Below are positions 1-7,259 of a stretch of 20,376 nt of DNA, one piece after another. Source of the stretch: Candidatus Auribacterota bacterium (GTDB lineage: Bacteria; Auribacterota; JAFGBW01). Numbering within the stretch: position 1 is the stretch's first letter; each line of letters starts with the position of its first letter. The DNA lies in the NCBI GenBank assembly GCA_016932965.1, contig JAFGBW010000163.1, positions 1 through 20,376 of the forward strand, written 5' to 3'. The notes under the pieces are model-generated. The model made no database searches, was not told where the DNA came from, and was given only the letters and a program-made list of their open reading frames with translations. The position numbers and the translations under genes were made by a program.

Positions 1-155
1 ACCTTGGGTAAGGATACTTTCAAAGAAGCGAAACGCGTGAATGTCGTGCAGACCACAAAGAAAAGAAGGAGAATAAACATCACATCCACGAGTGATGTCA
101 CGTTGATGAACGGTTTTCTTTTTCTTCGAACAGGAGTTAATGAATCTTCTAGCAT
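1..155 (-). CDS. exbD: ExbD/TolR-family biopolymer transport protein, 3' end cut by window edge
   Basis: Only the first 51 residues are in the window. They read as a basic cytoplasmic N-terminus (RRKRK at residues 10-14) followed by INVTSLVDVMFILLLFFVV, the single membrane helix of the ExbD/TolR family. Asp24 in SLVDVM matches the family's conserved proton-path Asp. In this family the protein pairs with ExbB/TolQ to use the proton gradient and drive TonB or TolA. The ATG at 155 lies 7 bases after the exbB stop codon, and no strong Shine-Dalgarno sequence is visible, so translation is probably coupled to exbB. The gene was found by reading the minus strand directly. Family assignment is firm. 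Whether it is ExbD or TolR rests on the TonB-like gene two positions upstream. Confidence 0.85.
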   Translation of the reverse strand, partial: MLEDSLTPVRRKRKPFINVTSLVDVMFILLLFFVVCTTFTRFASLKVSLPK

Positions 156-162
156 GGAATCT

Positions 163-762
163 TCATCTGCCGGAATAATAAGTGGTCAGCAGCTGAACCA
201 CATATTTTTCAATGACCTGAATCAATACGTCAATACGTCTTTCAAAAAAACTGAATGTGATAGCGGAAGGGATGGCAATGATGAGTCCAAATACTGTCGT
301 GTTCAAGGCAGTGGATATGCCGCCGGAAAGGATTGCGGCATCTCCTGTTCCTGCTTTGGAAATGACTGAAAAAACCTGCACAATCCCAACTACGGTTCCC
401 AACAATCCCAACAGAGGAGAAACGCTGGCACATACTTCAAGAAGAGTCAATCCGCGCTGTAAATAGGCAATTTCCTCTTTGAGTTTAGTTCGTGTTAAAA
501 TCAGGTTATCCTCTTTGGATAATTGGACATGTGCATGGACCGTGGTCAGAACTTTTGCCATGGCGCAATGATTGGTTTCGATCATGGCATCTATTTCAGA
601 TTGGTTGGCAGCCGTGTCTTCTATTTTTTTAGCCAAACGCCGTGTTCGTTTGAATTCTATCCAAAAGACAAAAAATCTCTCAAAAATAACGCTCCAACTG
701 GCAAGAGAAAGAATCAGAAGCGGCCACATGATAGTCCCGCCAGCCTTAAACCATTCCCACAT
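163..762 (-). CDS. exbB: MotA/TolQ/ExbB proton channel family protein
   Basis: This 199-residue inner-membrane protein has the three-helix ExbB/TolQ pattern. One helix is near the N-terminus (about residues 9-31), followed by a long cytoplasmic loop. Two helices follow in the second half, carrying SPLLGLLGTVVGIVQVF and the segment around STALNTTVFGLIIAIPSA. These glycine- and threonine-rich motifs are the family signature, and the Thr residues line the proton path. It would form the channel with ExbD, the next gene, and power the TonB-like protein upstream. The ATG at 762 is chosen because AAGGAG stands 7 bases before it. A longer reading from 792 adds about ten residues unlike the family and lacks a ribosome site. 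The length is short but normal for ExbB-type proteins. TolQ is the alternative, but no tolA, tolB or pal is in view. Confidence 0.9.
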   Translation of the reverse strand: MWEWFKAGGTIMWPLLILSLASWSVIFERFFVFWIEFKRTRRLAKKIEDTAANQSEIDAMIETNHCAMAKVLTTVHAHVQLSKEDNLILTRTKLKEEIAYLQRGLTLLEVCASVSPLLGLLGTVVGIVQVFSVISKAGTGDAAILSGGISTALNTTVFGLIIAIPSAITFSFFERRIDVLIQVIEKYVVQLLTTYYSGR

Positions 763-842
763 GATGGATCTCCTTAGCTTTTCAGTTAACAATCAAAAAA
801 TAAATGTTATCGAACGTCCTGTAACTGTTCAATATTTTTTTA

Positions 843-1829
843 TCATTTCCCCTTTGATTCACGCACATCATATCCGAATAAAATATCCATCTTCAAAACC
901 CCTTCTTCCATATAGGGTTTCAATTTCTCATATAGAGGGACAAACGGCGCTGCATTCCTGACAACCGTTTCGCAATATTTTTCAAATAAAGGATCTCCTG
1001 AAATCAATTTTGTCTGAAGATTGTCAATCATCCCGTTGGATTTGATATCAAATTTTACGTTCACTCTGGATCCAAAAATATAATTGGTTCGATAATGAAA
1101 AAAAACCATCTGATGGAACTTAAGACCGATCTTATCCCGCATGACTTTAAAATATTTACCGACTTCGGATTCTTCCGCGTTAAATGAATCCAGGCCAAAA
1201 TCAGAAAGCGTTCTCTCTCCCAGAGAAATCATGGGAAGAGGGAAGATATCCTCCTTGGCGGAAGGACCATTCGCTTTTGTCAGGGAGACGTTCGTGTTCT
1301 GAAGTTGAGCTATTTGTTCTTCAGGATCTTTTTGCATTGACTCTCCCGCGCTTTTTCCTTGGATATTCTCCTTTTCCAGAAGCGATGTCTTATCGGATAA
1401 TATTTTAGCCTTTTCTTTTGCCTCTTCTTTTTCAATTTTTTTCTCGGCTTGCTGAAATTGACGGATCTGCTCCATGTCAGTCAATTCATGTCCCATCGGA
1501 GCGTACCGGGGAGCCTGCGGAAAAAGATCTTTATCCTTTGATAGCGGTTGCACTCCAGTCTCTTTCCCCTGTTGCGAGGAATCTGTCCGGCTGTTTTTAT
1601 CCGAAATATTTTCGCTTTCAACCGGCTCTTGAACGGGTTGTTCCGGAGTGTCTATAAAATACTTTTTTTCAGGCTCGGGAAGTTCCGTCAAATCCAACAG
1701 CAATTCAGACTGATCAGGAACAGGAAAAGCCGGTTTCAATAAAAACTCTTTCAGGAACCACAGACTCTGGAAATGAACCAGCAGTGAAAGCATGATGGAA
1801 ATGATAAATGGTTTTTTGGATTGTTTCAT
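843..1829 (-). CDS. TonB-like energy transducer with long charged linker
   Basis: The 328-residue protein has a short basic N-terminus, one membrane helix (about residues 8-27) and a long hydrophilic linker. The linker begins Pro/Glu-rich and becomes a Lys/Glu-rich probable coiled coil around residues 115-165. A C-terminal domain (about residues 240-320) follows. The helix contains Ser15 and His19 in an SxxxH arrangement like the Ser/His pair TonB needs to couple to ExbB/ExbD. The C-terminal part, with VNVKFDIKSNGMIDNL, then GDPLFEKYCETVV and NAAPFVPL, follows the TonB C-terminal pattern (beta strand, SNG turn, helix, AAPF). It would span the periplasm and act on an outer-membrane partner. 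Its ATG overlaps the xseA stop in an ATGA, and exbB begins 80 bases downstream. Overall similarity to classical TonB looks low, so a TolA-like role is possible. Confidence 0.72.
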   Translation of the reverse strand: MKQSKKPFIISIMLSLLVHFQSLWFLKEFLLKPAFPVPDQSELLLDLTELPEPEKKYFIDTPEQPVQEPVESENISDKNSRTDSSQQGKETGVQPLSKDKDLFPQAPRYAPMGHELTDMEQIRQFQQAEKKIEKEEAKEKAKILSDKTSLLEKENIQGKSAGESMQKDPEEQIAQLQNTNVSLTKANGPSAKEDIFPLPMISLGERTLSDFGLDSFNAEESEVGKYFKVMRDKIGLKFHQMVFFHYRTNYIFGSRVNVKFDIKSNGMIDNLQTKLISGDPLFEKYCETVVRNAAPFVPLYEKLKPYMEEGVLKMDILFGYDVRESKGK

Positions 1830-3031
1830 TTGGAGATGACTCTTGAAATCACGCTTCCGTCTTTGAAAAGCGTTTCCAGTTCCATTTCATTTTTAATCTC
1901 AGTGAAAGAATGGATCATTTTATTGGTTTTTGTATCTTTCGTAAGGGTAAAGCCCCGTTCTAATACCGAATACGGGGATAGCGAAGCAAGAAGCTCTGTT
2001 AATCCCTGAATCTTCTGTTTTCTAAGATGAATCCAATTGCTCAAGGTACGCCCAAAGGTCAGCGTAATTTCGTCAAGTCTTATGTAATACTGCCTGATCT
2101 GATTGAGCGGTTCCCTGAAACCATAGTGCTCTTTCATAGAGCGCAGCTTTTCTTTCCATTGAACAATTTTATCATGGACATTTTTTCTCAACCCATTTTT
2201 AGATTCCTCCAATTCATGAAAAAGATCAACCCGGACAGGTGTGGCAAGAACAGCGGCAGCAGTAGGCGTTTCCGCCCTTTTATCAGAAACAAAATCCGCA
2301 ATGGTGAAATCAATCTCATGCCCGATCCCTGTGATAACAGGAATAGCAGATCGATAGATGGCCTCAGCCACAACGAATTCATTAAAAGCCCAAAGATCTT
2401 CTATAGAGCCGCCACCGCGTCCTACGATCATCACTGAAGCCGCTTTTAATTCATTGACCTTTTTAATGGCAGATGCAATCTCCTCAGCCGCTCCCTCTCC
2501 CTGGACCTTAACAGGAAAAAGAACAACACTCATATTGGGAAATCGATTAAAAATGATGTTGAGCATATCCCTCACCGCTGCCCCGGTTTTAGAGGTCACG
2601 ATGGCTATCCTCTCCGGCAGAAAAGGGATCTTTTTTTTCCTTCCCGGCTCAAACCAGCCCTTTTTGAAAAGAGTTTCCTTTAATTGAAGGAATTTCAATT
2701 GAAGCTCTCCCAATCCGGCCTTCTCAAGCCGGACACAGATGAGTTGATAATTTCCCCCTTTCTCATAAACCGAGATGTCTCCAAAAATCCTGACCCGGAC
2801 GCCGTTCATGATGTCCATTTTACAAAATAAAACAGCATACGACCGGAACATGACGACGGAAATCTGAGATACATCATCCTTTAAAGTAAAATAAACGTGT
2901 CCTGTGGAAGCTCTTTTAAAGTTTGAAATTTCACCCTCAATCCAAACGCCGGGAAACCCTTTTTCAAGGGTCTCTTTAATCAGACGGGTGATTTGGCTGA
3001 CTGAATATACTGTTTCTTTTTTTTCCTGCAT
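1826..3031 (-). CDS. xseA: exodeoxyribonuclease VII large subunit
   Basis: XseA is the catalytic subunit of exonuclease VII, which degrades single-stranded DNA from both ends. The 401-residue protein opens with the OB-fold domain (about residues 6-100, with VWIEGEISNFKRASTGHVYFTLKD). The nuclease domain follows, with IAIVTSKTGAAVRDML (residues 142-157), GRGGGSIEDLWAFN (204-217) and SDKRAETPTAAA (249-260). The last two are hallmarks of the family. A short ERGFTLTKD-type motif near the C-terminus is also typical. Length is normal. The start at 3031 lies 12 bases after the upstream receiver gene, with no clear Shine-Dalgarno sequence. The small subunit gene xseB, often the next gene, is not here: the xseA stop instead overlaps the TonB-like gene. 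Confidence 0.97.
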   Translation of the reverse strand: MQEKKETVYSVSQITRLIKETLEKGFPGVWIEGEISNFKRASTGHVYFTLKDDVSQISVVMFRSYAVLFCKMDIMNGVRVRIFGDISVYEKGGNYQLICVRLEKAGLGELQLKFLQLKETLFKKGWFEPGRKKKIPFLPERIAIVTSKTGAAVRDMLNIIFNRFPNMSVVLFPVKVQGEGAAEEIASAIKKVNELKAASVMIVGRGGGSIEDLWAFNEFVVAEAIYRSAIPVITGIGHEIDFTIADFVSDKRAETPTAAAVLATPVRVDLFHELEESKNGLRKNVHDKIVQWKEKLRSMKEHYGFREPLNQIRQYYIRLDEITLTFGRTLSNWIHLRKQKIQGLTELLASLSPYSVLERGFTLTKDTKTNKMIHSFTEIKNEMELETLFKDGSVISRVISK

Positions 3032-3043
3032 GTGGGCGTCGGA

Positions 3044-3508
3044 CTAGGGCAGTCCAAAATAATTCAGGATCATGTAAGGCAATGTAGGTTTACAAAAACA
3101 GGGAAAATCCGCTTGTTTATTATTATGGGAATCAATGATCGCTAAAATGATCTGATCACTGGAAACTGAAGTGGATTTTTCCTTGATTATCTTGAAATGA
3201 TCTTCAAACTCTTTGAATAAAAGCCCTTCTCCTTTTCCTGCAGGATCAAAAGAACCTGTGTGAAGGGCAAATTTGAACTTCTTATTCATGATATATTTGA
3301 CGTAAAACTCCACTCCATTGATAGCTCCGTTGACATTCAGATCGGAAATGATCAGGTCCGGTTGATGGTTCTCCAAAAAAGAAACCGGATCATGAAAATT
3401 CTTGAATGTAAACACATCCAGCCCTTTTTCTTTCAAGATGATCTCAAACGAAAGCAGGATATCAGGATCATCGTCGATTAAAATCACTAATTTTTTATTG
3501 TTATTCAT
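3044..3508 (-). CDS. stand-alone response regulator receiver protein with short C-terminal tail
   Basis: This 154-residue protein is a CheY-like receiver. It has the acidic pocket Asp12-Asp14 after the first strand, the predicted phosphoacceptor Asp56 in LIISDLNVNG, Thr84 after the fourth strand (FALHTGS), and a Lys at 109 or 111 in the expected last-strand position. The loop after the phospho-Asp reads NVNGAINGVEF instead of the usual MPxMDG, so it departs from the consensus. Residues from about 127 form a tail with two nearby Cys and several aromatic residues (PCFCKP, YMILNYF) that I do not recognise. No kinase or output domain adjoins it. It starts three bases after the aldo/keto reductase stop codon, without a visible ribosome site, and precedes xseA by 12 bases. 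Its partner is unknown. Confidence 0.85.
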   Translation of the reverse strand: MNNNKKLVILIDDDPDILLSFEIILKEKGLDVFTFKNFHDPVSFLENHQPDLIISDLNVNGAINGVEFYVKYIMNKKFKFALHTGSFDPAGKGEGLLFKEFEDHFKIIKEKSTSVSSDQIILAIIDSHNNKQADFPCFCKPTLPYMILNYFGLP

Positions 3509-3511
3509 GAA

Positions 3512-4495
3512 TTATATTCTATCACATTTATTGTTCTTAATCCAAGAAAAAAGCAAAGACTCCAATTCCTGAATTTCTTCTTTTTTTAATACCCATTCAG
3601 CAGCAAGGGCGGTTTCCTGTATTTGAGCTCTTTTTCTTGCTCCCACTATGACGGAAGTGACATGATTCTGATGCAGAATCCAGCTGACCGCCAATTGAGA
3701 AACTGTATGGCCTCTTGTAGCTGCAAATTTTTTCAACACTTGGACCAATTCAAGATGGAACGAGAGTTGAGGCTCCTGTAAAAAAGGAGCTTTGGTTTTT
3801 CTCCAGTCATCATCAGGCAGATTCATGATCCACTCTCTGGAAAATTTTTCCGTAAGAATGCCGCATTGCAAAGGACTATAAGAAATCACTCCGACATTAT
3901 TTTTTTTACACCAAGGCAGAACATCCTTTTCTATCCTGCGGTTGATCAGATTATAAGACGGTTGCAAAGATGCTATCGGCCCCAAACAGGCTATTTTTTC
4001 CATCTGTTTTATTGAAAAATTCGATACGCCGGCCCATCGAATCTTTCCCTGTCTGACTAATTCCAGCAGCGTTCCGAATCCTTCCTCTATTTCTGCTGAT
4101 GGATCAGGCCAATGTATCTGATACAAATCAATGACATCCCTCTGAAGTCTTCTCAAAGAGGCCTCTGCTTCACGCATGATGCTTTCTCTTTTCAGACAGC
4201 CGTAGAGCGATCCATTTTTATCCCGCAGAAGTCCGCATTTGCTGGCAATGATAACAGGTTTATTCCATTGTTTCACTGCCTTGCCTACCAGTTCTTCCGA
4301 ACGGCCCAAACCGTAGATTGAAGCCGTATCAATCCAGTTGATTCCGCGATCCAAAGCCTCATGGATAGTTCCAATGGAATCCTTTTCTTCCTGCACTCCC
4401 CATCCATATTCCCAGGCTGCTCCCCCCATGACCCAAGTTCCAATTCCGATCACCGATAAATACAAATCGGTTTGTCCTAATCGCCTTGTTCGCAT
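3512..4495 (-). CDS. aldo/keto reductase family oxidoreductase
   Basis: AKR-family enzymes reduce aldehydes or ketones with NADPH in a TIM-barrel fold. The catalytic tetrad is visible: Asp56 and Tyr61 in WIDTASIYGLGRSEE, Lys86 in VIIASKCG, and His128 in DLYQIHWPDPS. GVSNFS and SLQPSYNLINR further on are the usual substrate- and cofactor-side motifs, and the NADPH-binding region near the end carries VTSVIVGARKRAQI. The 327-residue length is normal. Three ATGs crowd the start (4504, 4498, 4495). I chose 4495 because AAGGA sits 8 bases before it and because MRTRRLGQTDL matches the family's N-terminus. The ATG at 4498 is nearly as good. The closest relatives by motif are the YdjG/general stress protein 69-type AKRs. 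The substrate cannot be inferred, and neighbours give no pathway. Confidence 0.93.
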   Translation of the reverse strand: MRTRRLGQTDLYLSVIGIGTWVMGGAAWEYGWGVQEEKDSIGTIHEALDRGINWIDTASIYGLGRSEELVGKAVKQWNKPVIIASKCGLLRDKNGSLYGCLKRESIMREAEASLRRLQRDVIDLYQIHWPDPSAEIEEGFGTLLELVRQGKIRWAGVSNFSIKQMEKIACLGPIASLQPSYNLINRRIEKDVLPWCKKNNVGVISYSPLQCGILTEKFSREWIMNLPDDDWRKTKAPFLQEPQLSFHLELVQVLKKFAATRGHTVSQLAVSWILHQNHVTSVIVGARKRAQIQETALAAEWVLKKEEIQELESLLFSWIKNNKCDRI

Positions 4496-4569
4496 CATCA
4501 ACATCCTTGTGCAGAATCTTTTTCGATCAATTATTCCTGGGTCAATTCAAGAATTATAATATATAGAAC

Positions 4570-5643
4570 TCATTTGGGTATCAGCCATTTCTTTGGAAAT
4601 AAACCCTGATCATAGGCATGTTGACATAGTTCAAAAGGGGCAAGAAGATCATGTGTTTTATAATAAGCATCCGCCCTGCATTGGCCAAGACAATATGCCT
4701 TTAGCATACATTGACCGCATATTCCCCGAAGCTCATGCGGTATGGATTGCCTGATTTCCTGAAAAAGCGGGGCTTTTATCCAGAGATCCGCCAAAGAATC
4801 GCTTTTAATATTCCCGACAACCAATTCACTGACTGAAGTGCCAATACCGCAAATAGAAACGGATCCGTCCGATAAAATTCCCATGATACCAAAGATGCCG
4901 CATTTACCGCATCGCATGAAATCAGGAATCGGCTTGAAAACAGGAGGCAGATTCGTTATGATTTTCAAATCATAACGGGATGACAAAAGAGAAATTGCCT
5001 TATTTAATTCCAATATTTCTTTGAGGCTCAATAACTGACTATTCTTTTTCAAATGCTTTCCGCGTTCGATATCATTGATAAAATTGACTTTTATGCTGTG
5101 AACCAGGCGCTCTTTGCACAACTGCACGACAGATTTTAAATCCCCTGCATTTGCCTTTTGGACGGAAAAAATGATCTGCACAGGAATTTTCTCTCTTGAT
5201 AAAAGGTCAATCCCATTCAACGTCTTCCGAAAGCATCCCTTGATTCCTCTTTGTTTATCATGATTTTTCTCTTCCCCGTCCAAACTGACTGAAATGAAAA
5301 ACTGTCTGTCCCGTCGCTGAATTTCTTTTAAAATGAGTACATTTTCCTTCGTGATCAACGTGCCGTTTGTCTCAATTTGAATCGAAATGCCCAATGTGTG
5401 AATCAGCATCAGTATATCATTGATATCGGTTCTTAAAAAAGGCTCTCCCCCGGTTAATTTGGTTGAAACCAAACCCAATTTTTTCGCCTCCTCGTAAAAA
5501 TACCGTATTTGGGAAAGGTTCAATTCACCCAAAGAAGGAGGAGCTCTTCTTCGTTTAAAAGGGGGTGATATCCAGCAATGGAGACAATTGAGATTGCAGG
5601 AGGATGAAGGATAATAATAAATGGAACGCAGGGGGGGGATCAT
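4570..5643 (-). CDS. radical SAM/SPASM domain protein
   Basis: The 357-residue enzyme has the radical SAM cluster motif CxxxCxxC at Cys16, Cys20 and Cys23, and the SAM-binding GGEP at residues 65-68. Its C-terminus matches the SPASM motif exactly: C248-x11-G-x4-C265, then C309-x2-C312-x5-C318-x3-C322 and a final C340, enough for two auxiliary iron-sulfur clusters. Cys245 is an extra cysteine. SPASM enzymes typically modify peptides or proteins, or act in cofactor routes such as PQQ or heme d1. The N-terminal pattern (IYYYPSSSCNLNCLHCW) reminds me of ScmF-type enzymes, but this is recall, not a search. No peptide precursor or PqqD-like gene is adjacent. The ATG at 5643 is the earliest possible start, since an in-frame stop lies 9 bases upstream. 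It lacks a Shine-Dalgarno sequence and is followed at once by eight Cs (5631-5638). Confidence 0.92.
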   Translation of the reverse strand: MIPPLRSIYYYPSSSCNLNCLHCWISPPFKRRRAPPSLGELNLSQIRYFYEEAKKLGLVSTKLTGGEPFLRTDINDILMLIHTLGISIQIETNGTLITKENVLILKEIQRRDRQFFISVSLDGEEKNHDKQRGIKGCFRKTLNGIDLLSREKIPVQIIFSVQKANAGDLKSVVQLCKERLVHSIKVNFINDIERGKHLKKNSQLLSLKEILELNKAISLLSSRYDLKIITNLPPVFKPIPDFMRCGKCGIFGIMGILSDGSVSICGIGTSVSELVVGNIKSDSLADLWIKAPLFQEIRQSIPHELRGICGQCMLKAYCLGQCRADAYYKTHDLLAPFELCQHAYDQGLFPKKWLIPK

Positions 5644-5691
5644 ATTTTTTCACGCAAATATTCGCAAAAATTCTCCGATTTTATTCAATTC

Positions 5692-5718
5692 GTGCCTGCA
5701 AGGATATTTTTCAGGCAC
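5692..5718 (-). promoter_or_regulatory. Inverted repeat in the leader of the radical SAM gene
   Basis: GTGCCTG (5692-5698 as its complement CGTGCCTG on the plus strand) and CAGGCAC (5712-5718) form a perfect 7-bp stem with a 13-base loop, about 50 bases before the start codon of the radical SAM gene. There is no T-run after it on the minus strand, so it does not look like a terminator. It could be an operator or an mRNA leader hairpin. A regulatory function is inference only. Confidence 0.35.
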
Positions 5719-5777
5719 TCAGATCATTTCAGACATGAATTCAGGATCCCAAAATCCGAAAAGTCAGAATAGCAAAC

Positions 5778-5808
5778 AAAAAAGGCGCCCTTTTGAGGCG
5801 CCCTTTTA
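5778..5808 (-). terminator. Rho-independent terminator after the YHS/TRASH protein gene
   Basis: On the minus strand, two copies of the self-complementary GGCGCC (5797-5802 and 5784-5789) pair. The stem is extended by A-T pairs outside and closes on a small A-rich loop. A run of six Ts follows directly (5783-5778). It begins about 20 bases after the stop codon at 5830, the right place to end that transcript. Flanking A/T pairs also give four Ts on the plus strand, so it may work in both directions, although no plus-strand gene needs it. Confidence 0.88.
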
Positions 5809-5829
5809 ATTCGGTTTGTAACAGAAAAT

Positions 5830-6168
5830 TTATTCGAGGGGTTCAGGTGCCTCGGGCGGTTCGGGCATTGAGACTTCATCATAAGCATCTTCTGTTTCTT
5901 CTCCAGCACCCTGAATCATTGCCAAGGCCTTCTCCGGATCCTCTTTCACCTTCTCAGCGCAAGCTTCGGAACAAGCGTAAATGGTTTGTCCATCAACTTC
6001 AACAGCCACTTTATCCTCAGATAAATCCTTACCGCAAATACATTTAGTCTGCGCGTTCATTTCTGCAACATCCTCATCAACAGGCAGATCAGCAGGCATG
6101 TCCATATCCTGAGCCACCGTCCATACAGAAAATCCTGCACATAATAACGCAATTAGAAACTTTTTCAT
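5830..6168 (-). CDS. small exported YHS/TRASH-like metal-binding protein
   Basis: The 112-residue protein starts with a signal peptide (MKK, then hydrophobic residues 4-18, probable cleavage after Ala19 in WTVA-Q). After an acidic Met-rich stretch comes a cysteine domain: C43-x-C45, then C66-x3-C70 in VDGQTIYACSEACAEKVKEDPEKAL. The spacing C45-x20-C66-x3-C70 fits the TRASH pattern (C-x19-22-C-x3-C), and the DG-x-Y-x-C-x3-C plus DPEKAL ending is typical of small YHS domains. These usually bind metals such as copper or heavy metals. An acidic Pro/Glu tail ends the protein. The ATG at 6168 has AAGGAG 8 bases upstream. The gene stands alone: 134 bases separate it from the UXS gene and a strong terminator follows. 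A metal-sensing or metal-storage role in the periplasm is inferred, not shown. Confidence 0.82.
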   Translation of the reverse strand: MKKFLIALLCAGFSVWTVAQDMDMPADLPVDEDVAEMNAQTKCICGKDLSEDKVAVEVDGQTIYACSEACAEKVKEDPEKALAMIQGAGEETEDAYDEVSMPEPPEAPEPLE

Positions 6169-6302
6169 TGGAAATTCTCCTTTCTGTAGTTGGAAAATGT
6201 TTTAAAATTTGACAATCTTACTCTGTCCATTTTACTTGATGAAAAGGACAATTTAATAATGACGGTAAACAGTACCCTTGAATTCCGCTTTTGGCAAATA
6301 AA

Positions 6303-7241
6303 TTATTGCCGCATTTCTTTTTTAAAGTAATAGATCGTTTTTTCCAATCCCTCTTCCAAGCTGGTCTTAGGTCTCCATCCTAACACCTTTTCAGCTCTTT
6401 GAATATCAGGTTTGCGGACCTTCGGATCATCTTCAGGAAGAGAAAAATATTTAATCTTGGATGAAGATTTGGTCATACGAATGATTGTTTCCGCGAACTC
6501 AAGAACCGTGAGTTCCGTCGGATTTCCAAGATTGACAGGATCATGGAAATCCTTCTGAAAAAGGGCGTATATTCCTTCAATCAAATCATCCACGAAACAA
6601 AAACTGCGGGTTTGCAGACCATTGCCATAAACCGTCAAATCTTCTCCTCGTAAAGCCTGACTCAAAAAATTAGGAACAATCCGGCCATCTTTGAGTCTCA
6701 TTCTGGGCCCGTACGTATTAAAAATCCTTGCAATCCGTGTTGGAATCTTATGACAGCGATGATAGGCCATGGTGATCGACTCTGCGTAACGTTTGGCTTC
6801 ATCATACACACCCCGAGGGCCAATAGGATTGACATTGCCCCAATAGGTTTCCTTCTGGGGATGTTCCAGCGGGTCACCATAGACCTCGGATGTGCTGGCC
6901 AATAAAAATCCTGCCTTCTTCACCTTAGCCGCTCCCAAGGCATTATGAGTTCCCATGGCGCCTACTTTCAAAGTTGGTATAGGGAATTCCAAATAATCAA
7001 TAGGAGAAGCGGGAGAAGCAAAATGAAAAATAAAATCAACCTGACCATCCACCAGAACCGCTTCCGATACATTTTCTTTTTTAAAGAGAAACAGCGGATT
7101 TCCCCCCAGATGTTCAATATTACGCAAAGACCCGGTAATCAGATTATCCAAGACAACTACTTCATGTTTTTCTCGTAGCAACTTTTCCGTAAGATGGGAG
7201 CCTAAAAATCCGGCCCCGCCTGTGACAACGCATCTACCCAT
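6303..7241 (-). CDS. UDP-glucuronate decarboxylase (UDP-xylose synthase), extended SDR family
   Basis: The 312-residue protein is an NAD-dependent extended short-chain dehydrogenase. It has the Rossmann motif [11 protein letters not shown] (Gly8, Gly11, Gly14) and the catalytic Tyr146-xxx-Lys150 in [11 protein letters not shown]. It also has the UXS-specific context [14 protein letters not shown], then [19 protein letters not shown] and FNTYGPRM. The family converts UDP-glucuronate to UDP-xylose in the cytoplasm, feeding glycan or lipopolysaccharide synthesis. Length is normal for the bacterial soluble enzyme. The ATG at 7241 is preferred, with GGAG 7 bases before it. A TTG at 7259 would add six residues, but the ribosome site would then lie inside the gene. 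It follows the SurA-like gene by 18 bases and is probably the last gene of the dnaN cluster. No UDP-glucose dehydrogenase or glycosyltransferase is nearby. Confidence 0.92.
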   Translation of the reverse strand: MGRCVVTGGAGFLGSHLTEKLLREKHEVVVLDNLITGSLRNIEHLGGNPLFLFKKENVSEAVLVDGQVDFIFHFASPASPIDYLEFPIPTLKVGAMGTHNALGAAKVKKAGFLLASTSEVYGDPLEHPQKETYWGNVNPIGPRGVYDEAKRYAESITMAYHRCHKIPTRIARIFNTYGPRMRLKDGRIVPNFLSQALRGEDLTVYGNGLQTRSFCFVDDLIEGIYALFQKDFHDPVNLGNPTELTVLEFAETIIRMTKSSSKIKYFSLPEDDPKVRKPDIQRAEKVLGWRPKTSLEEGLEKTIYYFKKEMRQ

Positions 7242-7259
7242 CGTGATTCTCCATAACAA

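Noticed and set aside
4-369. Plus-strand open frame of 121 codons covering the ExbB/ExbD region
   Set aside because: It is the antisense shadow of exbD and exbB, which have clear family motifs on the minus strand.
2027-2437. Plus-strand 136-codon frame inside xseA
   Set aside because: It is fully antisense to a firmly identified xseA and has no recognisable domain or ribosome site.
4553-4558. Perfect TATAAT on the minus strand upstream of the aldo/keto reductase
   Set aside because: At the proper distance upstream there is only ATACCC, so no -35 element supports a promoter. The region is simply AT-rich.
6209-6236. TTGACA on the plus strand in the gap before the YHS/TRASH gene
   Set aside because: No acceptable -10 hexamer follows it, and no plus-strand gene lies downstream.
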